From an uncultured Acidobacteriaceae bacterium (GTDB lineage: Bacteria; Acidobacteriota; Terriglobia; Terriglobales; Acidobacteriaceae): a stretch of 64,000 bases of DNA. The stretch covers positions 62,001-126,000 of the forward strand of contig CAINJJ010000054.1 in NCBI GenBank assembly GCA_903849645.1, in the 5' to 3' direction. Under the pieces are notes generated by a model. It did not search any database and was not told where the DNA came from. It worked only from the letters and a program-made list of their open reading frames with translations. The position numbers and the translations under genes are program-made. Shown here one piece after another: positions 53,964-60,883 of the stretch (positions are counted from its first letter, which is position 1; the number at the start of each line of letters is the position of its first letter).

Positions 53964-54271
53964 AGCGGCCCGACCCCGCCAATTTTGCCCCTGATCCCGA
54001 GGATATGCCCCTCTACACCCCGCCGCCGCGGCTCACCAAATATAACGTAGCCCCCGGCGTATGGCATGCGCTCGAAGTGCTCGAGCTCCTGGCCACCGAG
54101 CATCTGCTCGACCATGGCGAGAGTATCGCGCTTCGCAACCCGGACGGCGACATAAGCAGAGGCCTCATGGGGCGGCCTGGCCCCGGCTACTGGCTTCTCC
54201 AGCACGCCCGCGCTCATCTGGTCGAGGAATACGGCCACCCTTACCCCTACAAGCGGGCGGTGGTCGCATGA
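53960..54271 (+). CDS. Element protein of unknown function
   Basis: 103 residues. 'PPRLTKYNVAPGVWHALEVLELLATEHLLDHGESIALRNPDGDIS' is followed by a helix-rich C terminus ending 'HPYPYKRAVVA'. No motif recognised. Coupled by ATGA to the genes before and after it. Confidence 0.55.
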   Translation: MKRPDPANFAPDPEDMPLYTPPPRLTKYNVAPGVWHALEVLELLATEHLLDHGESIALRNPDGDISRGLMGRPGPGYWLLQHARAHLVEEYGHPYPYKRAVVA

Positions 54272-54594
54272 ACCCCCGCCTGCCCTACACCCCGATCAGA
54301 ACGTGCTGCGTCTGCGATGCACAGGCCGTGATGTATCACGGCAGGATGAAAGCCAAGCCCGGAACCCCGCGCATTCTCGCCATCACCCCGATCATGTACC
54401 GCCGCGGCACCGGCAAGGGCCAGATACGCAACAGCCCCAAGGTGCAAGTGTGCGAGGAATGCGCCGGCAAGGCGCTCACCAGCGGCCGCCTCAACTGGCT
54501 CAGCCGTAACAAGGAATCAGACGCGCTGTGGGCCAACCTGCGCGAATCCCTGCTTGACTGCCTCCAGGGGATGCAAGAGGACGACAGCGAATGA
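54268..54594 (+). CDS. Zinc-ribbon protein preceding rep
   Basis: 108 residues. Two CxxC pairs ('CCVCDAQAVMYHGR' near residue 12 and 'VQVCEECAGKAL' near residue 69) make a treble-clef or ribbon zinc site. Basic middle. It directly precedes the replication initiator and overlaps it by 4 bp, so a role as a replication accessory is plausible. Confidence 0.6.
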   Translation: MNPRLPYTPIRTCCVCDAQAVMYHGRMKAKPGTPRILAITPIMYRRGTGKGQIRNSPKVQVCEECAGKALTSGRLNWLSRNKESDALWANLRESLLDCLQGMQEDDSE

Positions 54595-55991
54595 GCGCGA
54601 CCGCTATAGCGATGGTAGAACGGGCCGACCTCTCTCGCCCCTACCGCCTGGGGACCCGCCGGAGGCGGCCGCACCAAGCGGCCGCGGCTTCTCCGGTGGG
54701 GGCCTCGTGCTCCGCGCCGAAGGCCGGAGCCGCTTCACTTGATACTGCCAATCATCTAGCAACATCTGTGGCAAACTGGCTGGAAGAATCGAAGACTGAG
54801 AAGCAGATTTATCTCGAAAAACTCTCCCTTCACCGCCAGCTTGTCTCGACTTTCCATAAAATCTGGCAGCATCACGCCTCCAAAGGAAACACCCAGGAGG
54901 CCGTGACGTGGGAAAAGGCATGGAAGCGGATCACCAACTGCCAAATGGAGTGGATGGGATATCGCGCGGCCTGCTGCGAAGGCCAGACACGCCCTATAGC
55001 CATTCCCATTGGCTGCAATCACCGTCTCTGCCCTCTCTGCTGCTGGCATCGGAGCCAGAAGGCCCGGGTACGTATCAAGTCCCTTTTTGACCGGCTCACC
55101 CATCCGGTTTTCATCACGCTCACCATCCCCAACAAGGCCACGATTCGGAAACACGACTACACCCTCTTCCGTCAGAAGGTGCGCCAGTTCATCGCCGAGC
55201 ATTCGGCGTGGATCAAGGGCGGCGTTTATTCGCTGGAGACCACCTACAACCGCAAAGAGAAGACCTGGCACATACACGCGCACATCCTGGCCGATGTGGT
55301 CTCTTCCCTTCCCTCCAAATCCGAGAAAACCGATCTCGCCGGGCAGCGCGTTTATGCCTTCACTGCGATCAAGTTGAAGCTCGAGTTTGATTGGCTTCGC
55401 CTGTGGGGCACGGCATGGGGCAAGAAGGCGCGGAAGAATGCCGACAAGATGCGCGCCGAGGGCGACACGTACACGTTTGAGCAGTGGATTGAAGTTGGAC
55501 GGCGCATGCGGCTAAAGGAGTGGCGCGCAGGGGCTTACAGGCCGATTGACGCCACACCGGAAGACCTTGCCATGCGTACGCAGTGGAACGCGGAGAACCG
55601 GCGCGTGGTCGATGTGCGTCCCGTGCTCGACCGCGAAAAAGCGGCTTTTGAAGTGCTGAAATATATCACCAAAGTTGCCGCATTCAGCGACCTCGCTGAG
55701 GCCGTGGAGCCGTTCTGTAATGCAGTGCGCGGCGCGCGGCTCATCCAGACCTTTGGCAGTTGGTACGGCGTCAAGTTGCACGAGCCCGCCGACGCCAAGC
55801 AGCCCCACGACTGGGGCGACCTCAAGTGTGCTTGTGGTTGCAACGATTGGAAGCGCATGGGGACGTTTTTTCGCCATGACGTGCACATGGATGCAACCGG
55901 GCGGTGGAGGCTCAAGCCATCGCTGGACCATAACAGCTTCGGCACTGTGCTGAGGCCAACAATCCGCGCGCTGGACGTGCGGGAGGAGTAA
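54591..55991 (+). CDS. HUH rolling-circle replication initiator (Rep_1-like)
   Basis: 466 residues. A zinc-binding start of the domain ('GCNHRLCPLCCWHRSQKARVR', residues 141-161) is followed by HUH motif 1 'FITLTIPN' (174-181), motif 2 'WHIHAHIL' (226-233, the metal-binding histidines) and motif 3 'EVLKYITKVA' (Y358 as the nicking tyrosine, K361). This is the plasmid pC194/pUB110-type Rep arrangement, which nicks one strand and starts rolling-circle replication. The first 55 residues are low-complexity. A GTG at 54768 is an alternative start that would leave the putative origin DNA outside the gene. Confidence 0.88.
   Translation: MSATAIAMVERADLSRPYRLGTRRRRPHQAAAASPVGASCSAPKAGAASLDTANHLATSVANWLEESKTEKQIYLEKLSLHRQLVSTFHKIWQHHASKGNTQEAVTWEKAWKRITNCQMEWMGYRAACCEGQTRPIAIPIGCNHRLCPLCCWHRSQKARVRIKSLFDRLTHPVFITLTIPNKATIRKHDYTLFRQKVRQFIAEHSAWIKGGVYSLETTYNRKEKTWHIHAHILADVVSSLPSKSEKTDLAGQRVYAFTAIKLKLEFDWLRLWGTAWGKKARKNADKMRAEGDTYTFEQWIEVGRRMRLKEWRAGAYRPIDATPEDLAMRTQWNAENRRVVDVRPVLDREKAAFEVLKYITKVAAFSDLAEAVEPFCNAVRGARLIQTFGSWYGVKLHEPADAKQPHDWGDLKCACGCNDWKRMGTFFRHDVHMDATGRWRLKPSLDHNSFGTVLRPTIRALDVREE
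54602..54744 (+). other. Candidate double-strand origin at the 5' end of rep
   Basis: This stretch holds the palindrome CGCTATAGCG (54602-54611), two GCGGCCGC units around a 5-nt loop (54665-54685), and ACTTGATA (54737-54744), which equals the phiX174-type nick sequence and resembles the pC194 nick site. In phiX174 the origin also lies inside the initiator gene. Confidence 0.4.
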
Positions 55992-55997
55992 TCAGCT

Positions 55998-56372
55998 ATG
56001 GGAAACAATGGCAGTTTCAACATGATCGAGCGCGAAGAGCCGAAGTTTGTCCAGTTCACGGTGGGCGACATCGTTGCCGGTGTTCTGACGGCCGTCGAGA
56101 CCGCAGAGATCAAGGGCAAGCGCGTCGCGCGCTTCATCCTTCAGGACCTCGAGAGCGGAAACCAGTGCGCTTTTCTCGGGACGGCCCAGATCAACGCCAA
56201 ACTCCGCCGTACCGACCTTGGGCACCTGGTCGAGGTTCGTTGCACCGGAGAAGACGCGAACGTGGTCAAGAACGGGAACCGGATGAAGCTCTTCCGGGTT
56301 TTCGTCTCAGACAAGGCCGCCAGCAGCACGGATGACTTGTTCATCACCGAGGACGATCTCCCGGACATGTAG
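55998..56372 (+). CDS. OB-fold single-strand DNA-binding-like protein
   Basis: 124 residues. A beta-rich core ('FVQFTVGDIVAGVLTAVETAEIKGKRVARFILQDLESGNQCAFLGTAQINAKLRR' ... 'GHLVEVRCTGEDANVVKNGNRMKLFRVFVS') with an acidic tail 'LFITEDDLPDM' is the build of phage SSB proteins, where the acidic tip recruits partners. It would protect single strands made by rolling-circle replication. GGGAGGAG lies 10 bp before the start. Homology is by fold pattern, not exact motif. Confidence 0.65.
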   Translation: MGNNGSFNMIEREEPKFVQFTVGDIVAGVLTAVETAEIKGKRVARFILQDLESGNQCAFLGTAQINAKLRRTDLGHLVEVRCTGEDANVVKNGNRMKLFRVFVSDKAASSTDDLFITEDDLPDM

Positions 56373-56427
56373 AGCGAAGGGCGGGCGGGCCTGGCGGCCC
56401 GCCCGCTCAAACAACCCAGGGGGCGGC

Positions 56428-56799
56428 ATGGCTTACAAGTGCGTGAAGTGTGGCAGTGAAGACGTAACGGTATCAGCGAACGGGCGCGGCGGCCTCGTGG
56501 GCAAGTGCGGCGCTTGTGGGAGGTTCGGCAATTATGGAAAGCAACACTCTGGAAATGGTGGAGCGGACGCAAGCTCCAAAGAAGCGGGCAAAGAAGGCGG
56601 CAAAGAAAAAGGCAAGAGCAAAGCGCAAGCCCCGCCAGCCCAAGCCCCAGCCCGAATCAACCCCAAAAGCAAGCCTGTTGGACGACCTCGGAAGCCTGTT
56701 CAAGGCGTATCCCCCGAGCCAACCCGAGCAAAGCCCAAGCCCGAGCCCGCAGGCCGCCCCAAGTCTTTCATCGAGCAGCTTACCGACTGGCTCAGCTGA
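56428..56799 (+). CDS. Zinc-ribbon protein overlapping the next gene
   Basis: 123 residues. 'YKCVKCGSEDVTVSANGRGGLVGKCGACGRF' is a clear four-Cys zinc ribbon (residues 5-28). The rest is Lys/Pro/Ala-rich. A good AGGGGG site precedes it. From 56534 its codons overlap the start of the next gene in another frame for 266 bp, so the tail may be the by-product of a shared region. Confidence 0.55.
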   Translation: MAYKCVKCGSEDVTVSANGRGGLVGKCGACGRFGNYGKQHSGNGGADASSKEAGKEGGKEKGKSKAQAPPAQAPARINPKSKPVGRPRKPVQGVSPEPTRAKPKPEPAGRPKSFIEQLTDWLS

Positions 56800-57331
56800 G
56801 ACCCTCAGCGCGGAGGCCGAGCAGTTGCTAGCCGGCGTTCCGGAGACGATCGGCAACGTTGTCGAGATGCCCGGCGGCGACCAGCTCCCCGACGCGGTGG
56901 AGGCCGACCCCGTTGCCGCGCTCATGGACTCGATCGCTTTCGAGGAGCAGGACGTACGCGACCAGGTAGAGGAGCTCTTCGAGTGGCTGGCCGAGAAGTT
57001 CCAATCGGACCACTGGAAACTGAGCGAGCGGCAGGCGCGCATGCTGGGCAAGCCCACCGCTCAACTGCTCAATGCTCTGTGGGCCAAGCTCAAGACGCGC
57101 ATCCCCGACATTTTGGCGCAGTGGTGCGAGACCACGCCCGGCGCGACTGCGTTTCTTGTGGCCGTTGGTATCGTGGTGATCCCCAAGGCCACCAAACAGC
57201 TTGCACTCTCCCGCGAGCGGCGACGCGTCCCGGTAAAGGGGCAGGCCGCCCCGCCGACGCCGATCCGCGCCAACACCCCGCCCAAGCCCACCGGCGCGGC
57301 GGGCATGATCCACGACGAAGGGATGATGTGA
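56534..57331 (+). CDS. Element membrane protein with basic N terminus
   Basis: 265 residues from the ATG at 56534. The first 45 are very basic ('KKRAKKAAKKKARAKRKPRQ'), then comes a Pro/Ser linker. A helical segment of about 60 residues ('DQVEELFEWLAEKFQSDHWKLSERQARMLGKPTAQLLNALWAKL') is followed by one membrane span 'TAFLVAVGIVVIPKATKQL'. The basic N terminus could contact the genome and the span the virion membrane. Function unknown. Confidence 0.6.
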   Translation: MESNTLEMVERTQAPKKRAKKAAKKKARAKRKPRQPKPQPESTPKASLLDDLGSLFKAYPPSQPEQSPSPSPQAAPSLSSSSLPTGSAETLSAEAEQLLAGVPETIGNVVEMPGGDQLPDAVEADPVAALMDSIAFEEQDVRDQVEELFEWLAEKFQSDHWKLSERQARMLGKPTAQLLNALWAKLKTRIPDILAQWCETTPGATAFLVAVGIVVIPKATKQLALSRERRRVPVKGQAAPPTPIRANTPPKPTGAAGMIHDEGMM

Positions 57332-57540
57332 TGGCCAAAGCAAAGCGCAGACGCGGAAGCGAGGGCTACGCCTATTGGTTCCATGGCAGTTTCAAGAGCG
57401 CGGCGGCCGCCGAGGCCAAGGCGCGCAAGGTGCGCGGCCGTGACAAGGATGCCGCTTGGGTCATCAAGCGGCTTTTCAGGGCAGGCGGCGGGCCGATCCA
57501 GATACGCTACATCGTCCAGAGCGAGAGGGCGCCGTTTTGA
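57331..57540 (+). CDS. Small basic protein
   Basis: 69 residues: 'MAKAKRRRGSEGYAYWFHGSFKSAAAAEAKARKVRGRDKDAAWVIKRL'. Strongly basic and without a membrane span, so probable nucleic-acid binding. TGATG overlap with the upstream gene and TTGA overlap with the next. Confidence 0.55.
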   Translation: MAKAKRRRGSEGYAYWFHGSFKSAAAAEAKARKVRGRDKDAAWVIKRLFRAGGGPIQIRYIVQSERAPF

Positions 57541-57881
57541 AAGATACGATCATCGGCTTTCGCGCCGAGAAGACCAACCCGGATTGTTGGTGGATTCACG
57601 TCTTCTACGAAAACGGCCACAAGAGCACTCACCAATTCCTGAAGCCTTGGAACCAACAGCACACGCTGGGCGAGGCGATTGTTCAAACTCTCAGATTTAT
57701 CGGGGTATTGCCATGGAACGAAGAAGCGAGAACGGCCGCAGGCTCGGACACATCATCGGAAGTGTCTATCTCGTCCACCTCAACCGCGCCTTACACGGTG
57801 CACGTCACTACCTCGGATTCTCAACCAACATCCCGCAGCGTCTGGCCGCTCACAAAGCCGGGCGAGGGTCCCCACTGCTAG
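57537..57881 (+). CDS. Small element protein of unknown function
   Basis: 114 residues from a TTG that overlaps the previous stop. The first 60 ('DTIIGFRAEKTNPDCWWIHVFYENGHKSTHQFLKPWNQQHTLGEAIVQTLRFIG') look like a small alpha/beta domain. The remaining 55 are Ser/Thr/Pro-rich and overlap the GIY-YIG gene for 169 bp. Not recognised. Confidence 0.45.
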   Translation: MKDTIIGFRAEKTNPDCWWIHVFYENGHKSTHQFLKPWNQQHTLGEAIVQTLRFIGVLPWNEEARTAAGSDTSSEVSISSTSTAPYTVHVTTSDSQPTSRSVWPLTKPGEGPHC

Positions 57882-58024
57882 GCGCAGCCACTAAGAAGGG
57901 CATCAACTGGCGACTCGTCCGCAGCTGGCGGAAGAGGGACGGCTACTTCGAGCAGGACCTCAAACGGCGGTATGCCCTGGCCGATCTGTGCCCGGTGTGC
58001 TCTGGAAAGATGAAGCGCACATGA
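57713..58024 (+). CDS. GIY-YIG family nuclease
   Basis: 103 residues. 'GSVYLVHLNRALHGARHYLGFSTNIPQRLAAHKAGRGSPLLGAA' carries the GIY-YIG core in its degenerate 'VYL...YLG' form with the catalytic Arg, and a Glu follows in 'GYFEQDLKRRYALADLCPVC'. The C-terminal 'LCPVCSG' is seen in a bacterial and phage subfamily. It could resolve or process replication intermediates or act as a homing-type nuclease. Overlaps the ATPase gene by 4 bp. Confidence 0.75.
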   Translation: MERRSENGRRLGHIIGSVYLVHLNRALHGARHYLGFSTNIPQRLAAHKAGRGSPLLGAATKKGINWRLVRSWRKRDGYFEQDLKRRYALADLCPVCSGKMKRT

Positions 58025-58716
58025 TCGGGACGCGCCACACAATTTGGAAGCGTCCAGTTGCTCGCCGCGGCTTTGTAGACGGCGAATATCAGGACGGCGA
58101 GCTGCGCGGATGCACATTCATCGCGGGCAAGCGCGGCATGGGCAAGACCACCGAAATGGGGCGGCTCCTCTCGGCCTGCTCCGGCGGCGTCATCTTCTTT
58201 GACGCGCTCTCCCGGCACGATTCGGTGTTGAAGGGATACAAGATCGTTTCCCAGCCCGGCGAGCTGGAGAACTATCTCCGGGCCAATGCCGGGCGGCGCT
58301 TCCGAGTCCTCTATCAGCCGCGCTCCGGCAGCCTAGAGCAGCACTTTCAGGCCGTTTGTACCGTGGTCCGCGCCTTCGGCTGGATGATCTTTGGCATTGA
58401 CGAGCTCGACATGCTGTGCGGCCCCCAGTGGGGCGACTCCCGAATGTGCCCGGAGTTTTACCACCTGGTCAACTACGGACGCCACTGCCGGGTTTCCATG
58501 CTGGCCACCGCCCGGCGGCCGATGAGTGTCGCCCGCGGCTTCACCTCTCAGTGCCTCGAGATGCGGCTCTTTGGCATGACCGAACGGACCGACCTCCGCT
58601 ACTTCGAGGACTACATCGGCAAAGACGACGCCTCCCGGCTCGCCACCCTCGACAAGTATCAATTCCTGCACTGGTCCGGCGACGGACCCGCCAAGCTGTG
58701 CGGTGGCCGCCGATGA
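58021..58716 (+). CDS. FtsK/HerA-type genome-packaging ATPase (P9-like)
   Basis: 231 residues. Walker A is GKRGMGKT (G36-T43), Walker B 'WMIFGIDELDML' (D127-E128), then 'ATARRPMSVARGFTSQCLEMRLFGM' (sensor and arginine region). Length and order fit the packaging ATPases of PRD1, PM2 and relatives, and also Zot-like proteins of filamentous phages; the neighbouring capsid and lysozyme genes favour packaging. Coupled with the GIY-YIG gene and with the next small gene. Confidence 0.82.
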   Translation: MIGTRHTIWKRPVARRGFVDGEYQDGELRGCTFIAGKRGMGKTTEMGRLLSACSGGVIFFDALSRHDSVLKGYKIVSQPGELENYLRANAGRRFRVLYQPRSGSLEQHFQAVCTVVRAFGWMIFGIDELDMLCGPQWGDSRMCPEFYHLVNYGRHCRVSMLATARRPMSVARGFTSQCLEMRLFGMTERTDLRYFEDYIGKDDASRLATLDKYQFLHWSGDGPAKLCGGRR

Positions 58717-58913
58717 CTGATCGTGTTTGGTCCTGCCCTGGATGTGCAACCATTCGCGACATCCCGTTACAGAGTGCAACCGTACGGTGTTGGAAGCATG
58801 AAACGCCCCTTGACCTCAGCCTTGAGGCACTGGCGGCCGGCGGGCTCACCGCTCCCGAGGGAAAGCCATTCGGAGAGCGGCTGAACCGATGGACCGACCC
58901 AGACGCAAATTAG
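58713..58913 (+). CDS. Small zinc-ribbon-like protein
   Basis: 66 residues. 'VWSCPGCATIRDIPLQSATVRCWKHET' has CxxC plus a later Cys and His. Starts inside the ATPase stop (ATGA). Last gene of the early operon. Function unknown. Confidence 0.55.
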   Translation: MTDRVWSCPGCATIRDIPLQSATVRCWKHETPLDLSLEALAAGGLTAPEGKPFGERLNRWTDPDAN

Positions 58914-59077
58914 CCAAGCGCTATAGCGATTTTTCTTGTACGTCCCCCTTTTCGCTATAGCGGTTTTGTGTCTGATATCTCAAAAAACATCTGTCACAGT
59001 TTGCTCACATAGCTGATCGACGGCCCGTTTCCTCATGGGCGGGCCGACTTTTTCAACTGTGAATCTAGGAGGTTCCC
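58914..59077. promoter_or_regulatory. Control region between early and late element genes
   Basis: 164 bp without a gene. Two exact CGCTATAGCG palindromes (58919-58928 and 58953-58962, 34 bp apart centre to centre) flank a T-rich stretch with TTTTTCTTGTACG. An AT-rich part and a hairpin follow. Likely holds operators for early/late switching, a promoter, or a replication nick site. No confident -35/-10 pair was found. Confidence 0.5.
59021..59054 (+). terminator. Hairpin terminator between early and late genes
   Basis: CGGCCCG and CGGGCCG form a 7-bp stem with a 12-nt loop followed by ACTTTTTC. It should end the early transcript. It stands only 24 bp before the next start codon, so the late promoter must be upstream of it or reading must pass it. 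Confidence 0.55.
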
Positions 59078-59173
59078 ATGGACTTTAAGCACATTCTGAC
59101 CACCGCCGCAATCGTTCTCGTGACTCTGTGGGCCGTGAACCGCGTGGCGTTCCTCAAGAACATCGTTTCGTAA
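59078..59173 (+). CDS. 31-residue membrane microprotein
   Basis: Very short but well-supported gene: AGGAGG lies 5 bp before the ATG, and the product 'MDFKHILTTAAIVLVTLWAV' plus 'NRVAFLKNIVS' is one membrane span with a basic end. It precedes the capsid gene. Small membrane proteins of this size are typical of internal-membrane viruses such as PRD1 and PM2. Its role is unknown. Confidence 0.6.
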   Translation: MDFKHILTTAAIVLVTLWAVNRVAFLKNIVS

Positions 59174-59259
59174 GCGGCTTCCCCCGCTTCCCTTCCCCTA
59201 ACCCCGGCCAGGTGCGGCGGCCACAATCGCGGCGGCATTCCCACGCGAAAGGATTCCCC

Positions 59260-60255
59260 ATGGCGGTCGTACAGCGGAAGAACCGGGCAACGAAACCGTT
59301 CGTTGCCAACAGCAAAGTGATCTTCACCGTTCCTCTGGGCGGCAAGATCAGGATGGGCAAAGTTGTCCTGCAGGGCAGCATTGTCGTGAGCGCAGGCAGC
59401 ACCAACGGCACAGCAGTGGGCCAGGCTGGCCCGGCCAACCTCGCCAAGCGCATCATCGTCACCGCCACCCCGGCGGCCAACAGCCGTTACCCCGGCGGCA
59501 AGATCGTCGATTGCAACCCCCGCTCTCTCCTGCAATACGGCATCTTCCAGCACAACGGAAAGATTGTCATCGAGCAGGCGGCCTCCGTTCTGGGCTCCGG
59601 CGCGGCCGGCACCTACACAATCTATATGAGCTATCCGATCTACTTCGCCGATGCGACGTTGCGCAACAGCTACAGCACTTGCCTCAACACGGACCCCGGC
59701 ACCTACGCTTCCCTCCAGGTGGAAGTGGACACCGGCGACCTGAAGAGCTGCTTCTCCGGCAATGACCGCACCGTCGACTTCTCCGGCCTGACTGTGCAGT
59801 GGGTCGACGATCGTATCGCCTTTGACGGCGATACCCTCGTCCGCTATCAGGAGGACCATGTTGCCCTGATCGCAGCCACTCAGGAGCGCATGCTCGACGA
59901 AGCCATGCCGCAGGACGGCAACTTTGAGAGCTGGCTTCTTATGGGCGAGGCGAGCGCGCAGCAGAACCTCTCCGACTCCCTGCTCCAGCGCGTCACCGTC
60001 GAGGGCCCGACCATCGGCTTTGACCAGTACGCCCAGGACATTCGTCAACAGATGCTCGATGACGAATGGATTGACCCCTCCCAGACCGCCACCGGCCTCT
60101 GGTTTATCGATTGGACAGACACCACCATTGGGAACACGGTTCCCGCCGGCGGCCTCCAGTCCAAGTTCAAGGTGACGAACGTGTCCGGCGCCAACCTTGA
60201 CGATCTGCTTGTCTACACCCGGCGAGTCTTCTCGCCCGCACCCGCAGGCCAGTAG
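59260..60255 (+). CDS. Candidate double-jelly-roll major capsid protein
   Basis: 331 residues, beta-rich, no membrane span. The start 'VIFTVPLGGKIRMGKVVLQGSIVVS' resembles the first strand pair of PM2-type capsid proteins. Two similar-length halves are visible: residues 1-165, and 170-331 beginning 'TVDFSGLTVQWVDDRIAFDGDTLVRYQ'. The end 'GLWFIDWTDTTIGNTVPAGGLQSKFKVTNVSG' is the C-terminal strand pattern common in double-jelly-roll capsids ('F-D-F-T ... sdaL ... G'). GAAAGGA precedes the start. Lies right after the packaging module and before lysozyme, as in related viruses. Confidence 0.68.
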   Translation: MAVVQRKNRATKPFVANSKVIFTVPLGGKIRMGKVVLQGSIVVSAGSTNGTAVGQAGPANLAKRIIVTATPAANSRYPGGKIVDCNPRSLLQYGIFQHNGKIVIEQAASVLGSGAAGTYTIYMSYPIYFADATLRNSYSTCLNTDPGTYASLQVEVDTGDLKSCFSGNDRTVDFSGLTVQWVDDRIAFDGDTLVRYQEDHVALIAATQERMLDEAMPQDGNFESWLLMGEASAQQNLSDSLLQRVTVEGPTIGFDQYAQDIRQQMLDDEWIDPSQTATGLWFIDWTDTTIGNTVPAGGLQSKFKVTNVSGANLDDLLVYTRRVFSPAPAGQ

Positions 60256-60261
60256 GACCCC

Positions 60262-60879
60262 ATGCCCGTCCTGATTCTGCTCGCCGTCGCTGCCGTCTGG
60301 TACTGGCTCTCTCACAAGAGCGTCAGCCCCAGCGGCGGCGGTGCGGCGTCAGCGGCGGGCGGCGGCCTCGTCAGTGTGGCCGGCCAACTGGCGGCCAGCC
60401 TGCTCAACCCAGCAGCCCCCACCCAGCCCGGCTCCACCGCGACGGGCGGTATCGTCTCTTATCTTGAGCGGCAATACGAAGGGCTTCGCCTCACACCCTA
60501 CCCGGACGGCGGCGGCCTCAGTGTCGGCATTGGGCACCATATCCTCGCCGGAGAAACGCCATCCGTCATCACCGCGGCTCAGGCCAACGCCCTCTTTCAA
60601 TCCGATCTGACCAGCGCGGCCAACACGGTCGACCAGATGGTCGCAGTGCCCCTCACCGGAAACCAGCGCTCCGCCCTCACTGACTTTGTGTTCAACATGG
60701 GCGCGGGTAACTTCGCCAAGTCAACGCTACTCACAGACCTCAACGCCGGCCAGTACGACGCGGCCGCGGCCCAGTTGGGCAACTGGATCTACTCGGACGG
60801 CCAGCCCAGCGAAGGACTCGTCTACCGCCGGGCCGACGAGACCAGCCTCTTTTACACGCCCGACGCAGCAGGGAGCTAA
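60262..60879 (+). CDS. GH24 lysozyme with N-terminal membrane anchor
   Basis: 205 residues. An N-terminal span ('PVLILLAVAAVWYWL', residues 2-16) is followed by a Gly/Ser/Ala linker. The GH24 domain begins near residue 62; the catalytic pattern is E73 in 'QYEGLRLTPYPD' and D82, with S87 where T4-like enzymes have Thr, then 'VGIGH'. 'LTGNQRSALTDFVFNMGAGNFAKSTLL' is the second family block. It cuts peptidoglycan. The anchor suggests a signal-anchor-release endolysin, or a virion-membrane lysozyme for entry. Confidence 0.9.
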   Translation: MPVLILLAVAAVWYWLSHKSVSPSGGGAASAAGGGLVSVAGQLAASLLNPAAPTQPGSTATGGIVSYLERQYEGLRLTPYPDGGGLSVGIGHHILAGETPSVITAAQANALFQSDLTSAANTVDQMVAVPLTGNQRSALTDFVFNMGAGNFAKSTLLTDLNAGQYDAAAAQLGNWIYSDGQPSEGLVYRRADETSLFYTPDAAGS

Positions 60880-60883
60880 AGCT

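Noticed and set aside
58021..58716. Zot-like ATPase of a filamentous phage
   Set aside because: The ATPase alone could be Zot-like, but there is a lysozyme and a large beta-rich capsid candidate, and no filamentous coat or adsorption protein.
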